Positions 10,201 through 20,000 of a DNA stretch of 64,000 bases are shown one piece after another. The translations under genes and the position numbers were made by a program. The notes under the pieces were generated by a model. The model saw only the letters and a list, made by a program, of their open reading frames with translations, was not told the origin of the DNA and did no database searches. Numbering within the stretch: the stretch's first letter is position 1; each line of letters begins with the position of its first letter. The stretch spans positions 106,504 through 170,503 of the forward strand of contig NZ_JAHNZT010000016.1 of NCBI RefSeq assembly GCF_019039035.1. The letters run 5' to 3'. This stretch comes from Citreicoccus inhibens (GTDB lineage Bacteria; Myxococcota; Myxococcia; Myxococcales; Myxococcaceae).

Positions 10201-11571
10201 CTCGGCGAAGAAGTTGAGGTCGAACCGCGAGGCCGTGGTCTCGAACTCCAACGGCAGCATCCTGGCGCCGGCTGGGTTCGTGAACCCGCCCGCCTCTCGC
10301 GTCCACGAGAACACCGTCTGGAACAGCGGATTGAAGCCCAGGTTGCGCGGCGGCTTGAGCTCCTCGACGAGCAAGTCGAAGGGAAGGTCCTGGTGCGAGA
10401 ACGCGCCCAGCACCACTTCGCGAACGCGCTCCAGCACCGTGTGGAAGCTGGGCCGTCCGCTCAGGTCCACGCGCATCACCAGGTTGTCGACGAAGAAGCC
10501 GACCAGGGGCTCCAGCTCCGGGCGTCCGCGGTTGATGGAGTTGGCGCCCAGGGCCAGGTCCTCGCGGCCCGACAAGCGGTGGAGCAGGACGAAGAACGCG
10601 CCCAGCATGCTCACGAAGGGCGTGGCGTTCGCCGCGTGGCCGAGCGCCTTGAGCCCCTCGGCCAAGGCGGGCTCGACATCGAAGCGGACCTCGCCTCCCG
10701 CGAAGGACTGAACGCGCGGGCGCGGATGGTCCGTGGGCAGCTCCTGCAACGGGGACAGGCCCGCGAGCTGCTTGCGCCAATAGTCCACCAACCCCTGGCG
10801 CACCTCGCCCACCAGGTAGCCGCGCTGCCAGACCGCGAAGTCCGAGTACTGGAGTTCCAGCGGAGGCAGCGGCGACGGCTCGCCTTGCGAGAACGCCGCG
10901 TACAACATCATCAGCTCGCGGATGATGATGCCGCGCGCCCACACATCCGCCGCGATGTGATGCATGCAGACCTGGACGAGCTGCCCTTGGGTCCCCTGCG
11001 TGATGACGAGCACGCGCAGCATCGCGTCGCGGCTCAGCTCGAAGGGGCGTTGCCCCTCGCGATGCAGGTAGGCCTCCACCCCCTCGGGGCAGAGCGCGAG
11101 CACCGTCTCCTCGGAGAGCACGCGGAACTCGAGCCGAGGGTCGGGGTCCACGATTTGAACCGGAACGCCCTCGTCCTCCGCGTAGTACGTGCGGAGGATT
11201 TCGTGGCGCTGGACGATCTCCGCGAAGCAGCGCTCCAGGATGTCGGTGTCGAGCGCGCCCTCCACGCGCATCGGCAGCGCGAGGTTGTAGGTGGAGCTGC
11301 CCGGCTCCAGCTGATCCAAGAACCACAGCCGCTGCTGACCAAAGGAGAGCGGCGCCGGCTTGTCGCGAGGCGCGCGGGTGATGGGCTGCACCTCGCGGAC
11401 CCGATGCCGCTCGCGCAACAACTCCAACAGCTCGCCCTTGTGCTCGGCCAGTACCTTGCGCAGGTCGTCCCCCGCGGCGCCCTTGGGGCCGCGCAGACGC
11501 AAGAGGTCACCCTCCGCCCAGACCTCGAGTCCTCGCCGGTTCAGCTCGGCGAGCAGCTCGCCCATTCTCAT
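7261..11571 (-). CDS. Terminal NRPS module C-A-PCP-TE, predicted Asn-activating
   Basis: 1436 residues. A short TubC-like N-terminal docking region (1-60) precedes a condensation domain with HHIAADVW near residue 205 (active HHxxxD), an adenylation domain (LYTSGSTGQPKG near 677), a PCP (FFELGGHSLLAIQL, Ser near 1082) and a type I thioesterase with GWSYGG near 1217. Reading the specificity pocket by eye gives D-G-T-K-L-G-E-V-A-K, closest to the Asn code DLTKLGEVGK. The module should therefore condense Asn with the polyketide acyl chain and the thioesterase should release the acyl-asparagine. This is one of the strongest arguments for a DKxanthene-type product. It overlaps the preceding PKS gene by four bases and the patatin gene by one. 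Confidence 0.93.
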   Translation of the reverse strand: MRMGELLAELNRRGLEVWAEGDLLRLRGPKGAAGDDLRKVLAEHKGELLELLRERHRVREVQPITRAPRDKPAPLSFGQQRLWFLDQLEPGSSTYNLALPMRVEGALDTDILERCFAEIVQRHEILRTYYAEDEGVPVQIVDPDPRLEFRVLSEETVLALCPEGVEAYLHREGQRPFELSRDAMLRVLVITQGTQGQLVQVCMHHIAADVWARGIIIRELMMLYAAFSQGEPSPLPPLELQYSDFAVWQRGYLVGEVRQGLVDYWRKQLAGLSPLQELPTDHPRPRVQSFAGGEVRFDVEPALAEGLKALGHAANATPFVSMLGAFFVLLHRLSGREDLALGANSINRGRPELEPLVGFFVDNLVMRVDLSGRPSFHTVLERVREVVLGAFSHQDLPFDLLVEELKPPRNLGFNPLFQTVFSWTREAGGFTNPAGARMLPLEFETTASRFDLNFFAEDHGERLTGRIVFNRELFERDTIQRYVACFLTLMRALVTEPHRPVTELPLLPVAERARVLLEWNDTRAAPPRAECLHALFEARAERTPDACALVMGDWELTYGELDQQSDRLAAHLQTLGVGPEAVVGVCLERAPRLIVGLLAVLKAGGAFLPLDPDEAPERLRRILTDARPHVLLTSGEVPGAEGLTVVHLDDEGTGLPSATGRRLRRDVTAENLAYILYTSGSTGQPKGTQVTHASIVNYLRWSAEAYRLPRGAGSPVLGSISFDGTLTSLFAPLLTGRALFLLPRGQELELLASREYPEQGLSFIKMTPSHLRAFEGLGRAREVLERTHAVVLGGEGLHGGDLARWRELGLSTRVINEYGPTEAAVACSFYDVPSTGAPLPERIPIGRPITHTQLYILDRHGQLVPPGVPGELYIAGAGLARGYLGRPDLTAERFVPNPFAGELPGQSGSRLYRTGDVARHLPDGNIEYLGRLDDQLKIRGHRVESGEVESALARHPQVVHAAVVLHRATGESPRLVAYVQPTPPRPGDAEDLDVSLRRFLQGQLPEYMWPSSFLVLPELPLTPSGKVDRKALPAPRPRDASLGVRSEARTEMERQLEPLFRELLGLDAVAPDASFFELGGHSLLAIQLIARIRSALGVDVPLNEIFERPTIEGLAQWLTRADRPTALAVRLPDCIVALKPWGSKSPIFCTPPSAGSPAVYVSLARHLSPEQPLYGFQMPGVTDEKPALASIEETAALFVAGMRQVQPQGPYRIAGWSYGGIVACEMARQLEAQGEHVALLALIDGASLDRKAAQDSHDVKEAVSTGSQLVKVLVQTPLPRDYASLKLVGEWMGISLPDAPGELLRRDSDGHRSYLRRFLRDVRRTARNMLVTLRAERSYTFSSYEGHATLFRAGPSRPGKDSLVESVRRFARSGVEVISVPGNHMTLIMDERNVTVLAQHLQNCLDEVAVALARQEPRRTEPTLTQWTGSSSKEVA

Positions 11572-14500
11572 AGCGTCAGCTCCTCGACCTCGGTGGCGGG
11601 GATGGGCGTGCGCGCGAGCAGCTCGCTCAGTTCGAGCTGGGCGTGCAGCGACTCGACGATTCCGTCGATGCCCGTTCCATCGATGAAGCGCGACATGGGC
11701 AGGTCCACCCCCAGCTCGCGACCCATCCGGTTCTTCAGTTCAACGGCGCGCAGCGAATCGAGCCCCATCTCGTTGAGCGAGATGCGTCGCTGGAGCACCT
11801 CATGCTCGGGCGAGAATCCGAGCAGCGGGGCCAGACGGTCCTGCACGTAGTGGGTCAGCAGGCCGCGACGACGTGCGGCATCCGCGCGCTTGAACTCCTC
11901 CAACAGGCCCGTCAGGCGCGCCGCGCGAGCAGGCGTTCCCGCCGCGAGCGCGGAGAACAGACGACCGTGGCCCGGCGAGGGCGGCGCCTCCATGGATGTC
12001 GCGCTGAAAGGCAGCACGCCCACCTGCGTGGATTGTCGCGCGAGCAACGCCTCCAGGACTTCGAGCGCGCGACGCGGGGGGAGCACCGAGGCGTCCTCCG
12101 CGCTCCCCTGCCCTCGGCCGCGCGACCGCTCCGCCATGCCCGCGCCCGCCCATCGCCCCCAGTTGACGCTGAGCGCGGGCAGCCCCTGGGCTCGCCGATG
12201 ATGGGCGAGCGCGTCCAGGAACGTATTGGCGGCCACGTAGTTGGCCTGTCCTGCCACGCCCACGAGCGATGCCGCGGACGAGTAGACGACGAAGAAGTCG
12301 AGTGGCAGTTCCGAGGTGACCCGGTGCAGGTTCCACGCCCCCAGGACCTTGGGCTCCAGCACCCGCGCCAGGCGGGCCGGGTCCTGATGAGGCAACACAC
12401 CATCGTCGAGCACACCCGCGGCGTGGATGACTCCGCGCAGCGCGAGTCCTCGGGCAGCGACCTCCGCCACGACGCGCAGGAGGTCCTCGTGGCGCGAGGC
12501 ATCTGCTCGGGCCACCGTCACCTCGCAGCCTCGCTCGGCCAACGCCGCGAGCCGCTCCTTCGCGTGCTCGCCCGGCTCACCTCGACCCAAGAGGACGAGG
12601 TGACGGGCACCCGCGTCCGCGAGCCACGCGGCGGTCTCCAGGCCGAGCGCGCCCAAGCCCCCCGTGACGAGGTAGGCCCCGTCCGCGTGGAGCCGCGGAG
12701 GTTCGGACTTCGCGCCAACCCTGTCCGCGCGCAGGAGCCTCGCCGCGAGGAGCTGCTCCCCGCGCAAGGCCAGCAGGTTCTCTTCGAGCACCGCTCCGAG
12801 CAGCGTCAGGAGTCGTGCGGGGGCCTCCGCGCTGTCGTCCAGGTCCACCAGTCGGCAGCCCAGCTCGGGATGCTCCAGGGCGGCGGCGCGCCCCAGTCCC
12901 CACACGGGAGATTGCGCAAGACCGCTCACGGTGTCGCCGGGCCGCGCGGCGACCGCGCCACGCGTCACGAACCACAGCGCCGGACGACGCGCCCAGTTCG
13001 CCCGCGCCATGGCCTGCACGAGGTGCAGCGCCCCGAGGGCTCCCGCCATGGCCGCGTCCGCCAGCGATGCGTCTGCGCGCTCCACGCGACGCTCGAGGCC
13101 CCAGAGCCAGACCACCGTGGTCGGCTCCTTCTGAATGGCCAGCTCGCGGAAGACGGCGTCAAAGCCCGCGGGGTCGCGAGGGTCCACCACGTACCGGTTC
13201 GCGCTGTCCTGCGCGGAGCGCTCCCCTGGAGTCACGAGGATGCAGCGACGCGACGGGCCCTCCAGCCGCTCGCGCAGCGCGTCCGTGACGGCTCCCTCTT
13301 CGGCCACCAGCACGTACCGTCCACCCTGGGGCAGAGGGCCTCCCTGGCGCGGCGCGGGCTGCTCCTTCCAGGCCATCTCCAGGAGCACCTCGCGCGCGGC
13401 CTCCGGGCGCGCCGAGAGGACAACCTGCCGATCGATGCGCTTGAGTTGGAGTCCATCCACCTCGGCGATGACCTCGCCGTCCTCGCCCAGGAGGCGCAGG
13501 TCGATGTGGAGCATCTCCACCGAGGGGTCCGCGTTCCCGTTGTTCCGCGCGTGCACCCAGATGGCGCTGGTGGGCCGCCGGAACCAGCGCAGGCGCTGAA
13601 TGGCGACCGGCATGCGCTGGCGGTGGGACGTCGAGCGCTGGGCCTCCTCCATGAAGAGGGCCGCGACCGTCTGGAAGCAGGCATCCAGGATGAGGGGATG
13701 AAGCCGGTACGCCTCCATGCCGAGGACGTGCTGATCCGGCAGGCGGATCCGCGCCAGGCATCCGCTCGGCTCGAAGCGCAGCTCCTCGATGGCCTGGAAC
13801 GACGGGCCATACTCGAGCCCATGCTTCGCCATCAGCGCGTAGAGCGGCGCCGCGGAGCTGGGTGCCCCGAAGCGCGCGAGGAACCGCGCATCGAGCGCAC
13901 CCCTGGTCCCTGGCGAGGGGAGGTCCCCGATGAGACCGCGCGCGAGCCGCTGCCAATCCTGCCCCTCGGCATCTCGCCCGTGGATCTCGAAGCGCGCGCC
14001 GCCGTCGTCCGGGGTGAGGACCGTCTGCACGTCGCAGACCGAGCCGTCGCCGAACACCAACGGGCGCTCCAGCTCGAAGGACTGGAGCTGAAGTGGATGC
14101 TCGCGCTCCGTGGGAGGCAGCGCGGCGCTCAGCGCCATCTCCACGTAGCAGGCGGCGGGAAGAACGGTGGATCCAAACACGCGGTGCTCGGCGATGAAGG
14201 CCGGCGAGGAGGCGCTCAAGCGAGCCGAGAGCCGCGTCTCGCGAGAGCCCGCGAGGGGCATGGGCACACCGGCCAGCGGATGGGACTCTCCCTTCGCGCC
14301 GCCCGACTCCGCCACGTAGCGCCCCGGGCCCACATCCAGCCAGTAGCGCTCGCGCTGGAAGGGATACGTCGGCACGTTCGTCGGCCGTCGCTCGAAGGGC
14401 GCATCGAAGCCGGCCCAGTCGATCTCAAAGCCGCGCGTGTACAACCCACCGAGCGTGGACAAGAGCTGCGCGGCCTCGCCCGCCGAGGGCCGCAAGCTCG

Positions 14501-17045
14501 GCAGCCACGCCAGCGCGTCCTCTCCCGCGAACAACCGGCGTCCCAGTCCCGCGAGCACCGGCGCCGGCCCGACCTCCAGGTACGTCCCGTGCTTGAGGGC
14601 CCGCATGCGCTCCAGGCCCTGAGCGAAGCGCACGGGCTCGCGCAGGTGGCGGCTCCAGTACCCCGGCCGCGTGAGCGCCTCGGTGACAAGGCCCCCCTCC
14701 AACGTCGAGACGAAGGGCAGGCGCGGCGGCGAGAGGGACACACCTTGAACCGAGGCCTCGAAAGGCCCCACCACCGGATCCATCAACGGCGAGTGGAACG
14801 CGTGGGTGACCCGCAGGAGCTTGCACGTCACGCCCTCGCGCTCGAGCGCGCCGGCCAGGTCGGCGATCGCGGCCCGGCTCCCCGAGACGACCACTTCCTC
14901 GGGGCCATTGATGGCCGCGATGGACACGACCTCCGCGAAGGGCGCCAGCACGCGCGTCGTCACATCCTCCGACGCGGTGACCGCGAGCATCGCGCCGTCA
15001 CCCGGTGCATCGCTCATCAGTCGGGCGCGATCGACGACGAGCCGCAGCGCGTCCTCGATGCTCATGACGCCCGCGACCACGGCCGCGGCGTACTCCCCCA
15101 GGCTGTGCCCCATCACCGCCGAGGGGACGATGCCCCACGATGCCCACAGCTCGCAGACCGCGAACTCGAGCGCCACCAGCGCGGGCTGGGCGCAACGTGC
15201 GTCCTCTTGCAGCCGCGCCGCCTCGTCCCCGAAGAGGATGTCCTCCAGGCGGGGGACGATGAGGCCCGCCAGGACGGCCGAGCAGCGTTGCAGGGCCTCG
15301 CGGAAGACGGGCCAGAGGTCATGCAGCTCGCGCCCCACGCCGGCCCGCAGCGAGCCTTGTCCAGTGAAGAGGAAGACGGGCCGCGGACTCTCGATGCCCC
15401 GCCGGGGTTCGCGTGGGAGCGCCGCCTTCTCGTCACGCAGGCGCTTCAGCGCCGCGCGCAGCTCCGCGGTGGTGGCGCCCGTAACGGCCGCGCGGTGCTC
15501 GAACTGCGAGCGCCCCACGTTGGCCGTGTAGCACCAGTCCCCGAGCGCCGCGTCGTCACTCGGCAGCTCCTCCACGTGGGTGGCCAGGAGGGCATCGAGC
15601 GCGGCCTCCGTCTTCGCCGAGAGGGACAGCACATGGAGCGGACGCTCACGCGCGGGCACGGGGCGTTCGAGGACAGGGGACTCCTCCACCAACAAGTGCA
15701 CGTTGGTGCCGCTGAAGCCGAAGCTGCTGACGCCCGCGATGCGGCGCGCCTCGCCCCGAGGCCACGGCTGCGCGGAGGTGGGGATGGTGACGGGCAGATC
15801 ATCCCAGCGGATGTTCGGGTTCGGCGTCGCGAAGTGCAGATGCGCGGGGATGCTCTCGTGGCGCAGCGCCAGGATGACCTTGATGAGCCCCGCGACGCCG
15901 GCGGCGGCCTCCAGGTGCCCGATGTTCGTCTTCACCGAGCCCACGAACAGCGGACGCTCGCGCGTGACGCCCCGGCCGTAGACGGCGCGGATCGCCTCCA
16001 TCTCGATGGGGTCGCCCAGCGCGGTCCCGGTCCCGTGCGCCTCGATGAAGCCCACCTGGTGCGGCTCCACGCCGCCGTTCTCCAGCGCCATGCGCAGGAC
16101 GCGCTCCTGCGAGCGCCCGTTGGGCACCATGAGCCCGCTGCTGCGCCCATCGTGGTTGAGCGCCGAGCCTCGGATGACGGCGAGGATCTGATCTCCCGCC
16201 GCCAGCGCATCCGACAGCCGCCGCAGGACGACGACGCCGCACCCCTCTCCGCGGCCAAAGCCGTCCGCCGACGCATCGAAGGCCTTGCACCGGCCATCCG
16301 CGGACAGCATGCGGTTCTGGCACTCGAACATCATGGTCAGGGGCGCGAGGCTGAGGCTCACCCCTCCGGCAAGCGCCAGATCGCTCTCGTCATTGCGCAG
16401 GCTCTGACACGCGAGGTGGACCGCCACGGCCGAGGACGAGCAGGCGGTGTCCACGGTGAGCGCCGGCCCCTGGAAGCCCATCGTGTGAGCGATGCGCCCC
16501 GCGGCCATCGACGGGTAGTTCAGCGACGCGGACTGCATCTCCACGCCCGCGGTGATGCCGAGCACGTTGTAGTCGTTGTGCATCAGCCCCACGAAGACGC
16601 CCGTGCGGCTCCCGACGAGGCCGCCGGGAGGGATGCCCGAGCGCTCCAGCGCCCGCCAGCACTCCTCCAGCAGCAGCCGCTGCTGCGGATCCATGTCCTT
16701 CGCGTCGCGCGGCGGGATGCCAAAGAAGCTCGGCTCGAACAGGTCCACGTTCTCGATGAACGCGCCGCGACGCGTGTAGACCTTGCCCCTCACGCCCGGG
16801 GTGGGGTCGTAGATGTCGTCGATGTTCCATCGCTCGCGCGGCACCTCGCGCGTGGCGTCTCCTCCGTCACGGAGGAAGCGCCAGAAGGCCTCGGGCAGCT
16901 CATCGCCGCCCGGGAAGCGACAGGCCATGCCGATGACCGCGATGGGCTCCGCGGCCAGCACGTCCTTCTTCGCGCGGAGCTGGTTCGCCAGATAGGCCAG
17001 CTTGACGACCGGAAGCTCCGAGATGCGTGTCGGCAGTTTCGCCAT
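11568..17045 (-). CDS. Type I PKS module KS-AT-DH-KR-ACP (malonyl type)
   Basis: 1825 residues, one complete dehydrating module. A short N-terminal docking helix is followed by KS with DTACSSS (Cys near 202), EAHGTG and NIGHLEAAAG; AT with GHSLGE (Ser near 647) and HAFH, the malonyl-type motif; DH with HRVFGSTVLP (near 952) and LDACFQ; a structural half then KR with VTGGLGALGL and the catalytic GQANYVAANTF (near 1603); and ACP with MGLDSLRAVELK (Ser near 1763). All catalytic residues look intact, so each pass adds a C2 unit with a trans-type double bond expected. It is the last PKS before the Asn module and would hand the polyene to it. It starts seven bases after the previous gene. Confidence 0.93.
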   Translation of the reverse strand: MAKLPTRISELPVVKLAYLANQLRAKKDVLAAEPIAVIGMACRFPGGDELPEAFWRFLRDGGDATREVPRERWNIDDIYDPTPGVRGKVYTRRGAFIENVDLFEPSFFGIPPRDAKDMDPQQRLLLEECWRALERSGIPPGGLVGSRTGVFVGLMHNDYNVLGITAGVEMQSASLNYPSMAAGRIAHTMGFQGPALTVDTACSSSAVAVHLACQSLRNDESDLALAGGVSLSLAPLTMMFECQNRMLSADGRCKAFDASADGFGRGEGCGVVVLRRLSDALAAGDQILAVIRGSALNHDGRSSGLMVPNGRSQERVLRMALENGGVEPHQVGFIEAHGTGTALGDPIEMEAIRAVYGRGVTRERPLFVGSVKTNIGHLEAAAGVAGLIKVILALRHESIPAHLHFATPNPNIRWDDLPVTIPTSAQPWPRGEARRIAGVSSFGFSGTNVHLLVEESPVLERPVPARERPLHVLSLSAKTEAALDALLATHVEELPSDDAALGDWCYTANVGRSQFEHRAAVTGATTAELRAALKRLRDEKAALPREPRRGIESPRPVFLFTGQGSLRAGVGRELHDLWPVFREALQRCSAVLAGLIVPRLEDILFGDEAARLQEDARCAQPALVALEFAVCELWASWGIVPSAVMGHSLGEYAAAVVAGVMSIEDALRLVVDRARLMSDAPGDGAMLAVTASEDVTTRVLAPFAEVVSIAAINGPEEVVVSGSRAAIADLAGALEREGVTCKLLRVTHAFHSPLMDPVVGPFEASVQGVSLSPPRLPFVSTLEGGLVTEALTRPGYWSRHLREPVRFAQGLERMRALKHGTYLEVGPAPVLAGLGRRLFAGEDALAWLPSLRPSAGEAAQLLSTLGGLYTRGFEIDWAGFDAPFERRPTNVPTYPFQRERYWLDVGPGRYVAESGGAKGESHPLAGVPMPLAGSRETRLSARLSASSPAFIAEHRVFGSTVLPAACYVEMALSAALPPTEREHPLQLQSFELERPLVFGDGSVCDVQTVLTPDDGGARFEIHGRDAEGQDWQRLARGLIGDLPSPGTRGALDARFLARFGAPSSAAPLYALMAKHGLEYGPSFQAIEELRFEPSGCLARIRLPDQHVLGMEAYRLHPLILDACFQTVAALFMEEAQRSTSHRQRMPVAIQRLRWFRRPTSAIWVHARNNGNADPSVEMLHIDLRLLGEDGEVIAEVDGLQLKRIDRQVVLSARPEAAREVLLEMAWKEQPAPRQGGPLPQGGRYVLVAEEGAVTDALRERLEGPSRRCILVTPGERSAQDSANRYVVDPRDPAGFDAVFRELAIQKEPTTVVWLWGLERRVERADASLADAAMAGALGALHLVQAMARANWARRPALWFVTRGAVAARPGDTVSGLAQSPVWGLGRAAALEHPELGCRLVDLDDSAEAPARLLTLLGAVLEENLLALRGEQLLAARLLRADRVGAKSEPPRLHADGAYLVTGGLGALGLETAAWLADAGARHLVLLGRGEPGEHAKERLAALAERGCEVTVARADASRHEDLLRVVAEVAARGLALRGVIHAAGVLDDGVLPHQDPARLARVLEPKVLGAWNLHRVTSELPLDFFVVYSSAASLVGVAGQANYVAANTFLDALAHHRRAQGLPALSVNWGRWAGAGMAERSRGRGQGSAEDASVLPPRRALEVLEALLARQSTQVGVLPFSATSMEAPPSPGHGRLFSALAAGTPARAARLTGLLEEFKRADAARRRGLLTHYVQDRLAPLLGFSPEHEVLQRRISLNEMGLDSLRAVELKNRMGRELGVDLPMSRFIDGTGIDGIVESLHAQLELSELLARTPIPATEVEELTL

Positions 17046-17052
17046 CGGGTCC

Positions 17053-20000
17053 TCAGCGCGTGAGCGCGCTCTCCAGTTCCTGATCGATGAGGGCCGTCAG
17101 CTCCTGCTCGGACAGCCCTTGAATCTCCTCCGCCATGACGTCCTGGACCGGGCGCCCCGTGGGCTCGGACTTGGGCGCGGCGTCTCCCAGCCCCAGCTCT
17201 TCCCCGAGGTGCGCCACCAGCCCGCTCACCGTGGGGAAGTCGAAGACGAGCGTCGTGCGCAAGCTCCGGCCCAGACTCGTCGCGAGGCGGTTCTTGAGTT
17301 CGACGGCGAGCAACGAATCGAAGCCCAGGTCGAACAACCGCTCGCTGCCCGTGGGCGCGTCCGCCTCCGCCAACCCCAGCGTCGCCGCCACCTGCCCCGC
17401 CACGTGCTGGCGCAGCAATTCCAATCTCCGCGCGGGAGGTGCGCTCTCCCAACGCGCGCGGAAGGCGGGCGCCTGTCTCCGACTCCCTGCGGGAAGCTCC
17501 AGCAGGCCCTGCACGAGCGATTGGCGCGCGAGCCCGGGCAGTTGCTCGGCCAGACGTGCCCAGTCGACCGGGAACACGCCCACCTGCACCTGCGCCCGGC
17601 CCAGCAGTCGCTCCAGGAACGCCAGGCCCTGCTCGAGGGTGAGGGCGCCAAAGCCCAGCGCCCCGGAGGGCGGCGCGTCGGCCGACCTCAGGCGCGCGGC
17701 CATGCCGGCCTCGCCCCAGGAGCCCCAGTTGAGCGTCAGCGCGGGGAGCGCCAGCGCGTGGCGCAGATGCGCGAGTCCATCCAGGAACGCATTGGCGGCG
17801 ACATAGTTGGACTGCCCCGGCGTCCCGATGAGCGAGGCGACGGATGAGAAGCCGATGAAGAAATCCAGCGCGGCATCCCGCGTGAGCACGTGCAGGTTCC
17901 ACGCACCGAGCACCTTGGGCGCCAGCACCTCATGGAAACGTGCGGGCGACTGCGAGCCCAGGGTGCCGTCGCGCAACACGCCCGCCGCATGGATGACGCC
18001 GCGCAACGGCGGCCCGGCGCGCAGCCCTTCCAGCACCGCCGCGACCTCCGACCGCACCGAGAGGTCCGCGAGGGCCACGCGGACCTCGACGCCTTGCTCG
18101 CGCAGGGCTGCGATCCGCACGCTCGCCTCCTCGGAGGGCGCGTGCCTTGCGAGCAGGACCACATGGCGCGCGCCCTTGCGCGCCAGCCACCCGGCGAGGT
18201 GAAGCCCCAGACCACCGAGCCCGCCCGCGAGGAGATAGGTCGCGTCGGGTGACACCCCCACGTCGCGATTCGGCGCCGAGCGGGGACGGATCCGCTCCAG
18301 TCGTGCCGTGTGCAGGCGCCGCTCGCGCACCGCCACCTGGGCCTCGGACTCGGGCAGCGAACAGGCGCGCAGCAACAGGTCGAGGTCCTCCGCGACCGGC
18401 TCAGCGGGGAGGTCCACGCGAAGGCACTTCAGCTCCGGAGCCTCGGTCGCGATGGCCTGCGCGAAGCCCCACAGCGGGGCCTGCGCGACGTTCGGCAGCT
18501 CGGACTCCATGCCCAGCCGTTGCGCCCCCCGCGTGACGACCACGAAGCGAGGCGACGCGCGCCAGGGAGCCCGCAGCAGTCCTTGAACCAGGAGCAGCGG
18601 CGCATCGAGCGCATCCAACCGCGGCTCGGCGTCGCGTGGCGCGTCGACGTCCCACAGGTAGAGACAGACCTGGGGCGGCGCATCCGTCCAACGCGCCAGG
18701 AGTGCCGCGATGGACTCCGGCGAGGACGGGTCCACCGACAGATGCTCCGGGGCGGTGCGCTGTTCCGAATCTCGGTGCACCCACGTGACGCGTGCGCCGC
18801 GCGCGGTGAGCTGGCTTGCGAGGAGGTCCCCCGCCCCACCCGCATCCGCGAACACCGCCCAGTGCTGACCCACGAGCCGCGTCACCGCGAGGTCCTGCGC
18901 AAGGCTCCACGCCGTGCGATAGACGCAATCCGGCAGCTCGCCATCCAGCCCGCGAAGCAACGCGTCGCGATCCGCCTTGCGGACCGTGAGGCCCGTGAGC
19001 GTGGCCACCACGGAGCCGTCCTCAGCGCACACCGTGAGGTCCGTCACGGGCAGTCCCGCCGCGCCCGGGGCTGAGCGCTGCGTGGCGTGCGTCCAGACGC
19101 GCGCGGGCAGCGGCTCGTACAGGTCGATCCGCTGAAGCGCGACCGGCAGGAGCAAGGGGTCCTCGGGCGCCAACGGCGTGACGGCGGCGGCCGTCCTCAA
19201 GCACGCATCGAGGAGGGCCGGATGTGCGCGGAGATTGTCGGGCCCGGCCTCCACCTCGCTGACAGAGAACGCGGCCTGCCGCCCACGGTGCAACGATTCG
19301 AGGACGCGCAGCGACGGGCCGTAGTCCAGTCCACGCTCGCGAATCGCGGCGGTGAAGTCCTCCACCGAGACCTGCTCCGGGCAGCTCCGCTTCCACGCGT
19401 TGCGATCGCCCCGCGGCCTGGGCGCATCGAGCACCGAGAGTCGGCAAGTGACATGCGTGCGCCAACCCGCCGATTCGCTCGCCCCCTCCTCGGCGCCCGC
19501 GTCCTCCTTGCTCACCAGGGTGCAGACCCAGCCCGCCTCCCCGCGCTGCTCCACGAGGGTCTGCACTCGCGTGGCGCGCTGCTCCGAGAGCACGAGCGCC
19601 TGATGCAGCGTGAACTCCTCCAGCGAGAGGGACTCCGAGCCGAGCACCCGCGCCGCGGCCGAGGCCACCATCTCCACGAAGGCCGTGGCGGGAACAACCG
19701 CCTTGCCGTGCACCCGGTGCTCACGCAGGAAGGGCAGCGACCCGGCCCGCAGCTCCCCCGCGAAGACCGTGGTGCCTTCGCGCAGCGCCATCGAGTCCCA
19801 TCGCGCCCCGAGCAGCGGATGCGCGGATGCACGCGGCGCCTGACGCGCCCACGGCGCGGGCACGTCCAACCAGTGGCGCTGCCGCTCGAACGGATAGGTG
19901 GGCAGCGACACGCGCCGCCGCGCCGGAGCGCCATCGAAGCGGGCCCAATCCACTTCGGCGCCCCTCACGTACAGCTCCGCGAGGGACCGCAACAGGCCCT

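Noticed and set aside
11643..17063. A rightward open frame of about 1800 codons antisense to a PKS module, and similar long antisense frames at 26114-30787 and 8674-11850
   Set aside because: They mirror the high-GC leftward PKS/NRPS genes, are extremely rich in Arg, Gln, His and Ala, and have no motif or ribosome site; typical shadows in high-GC DNA.
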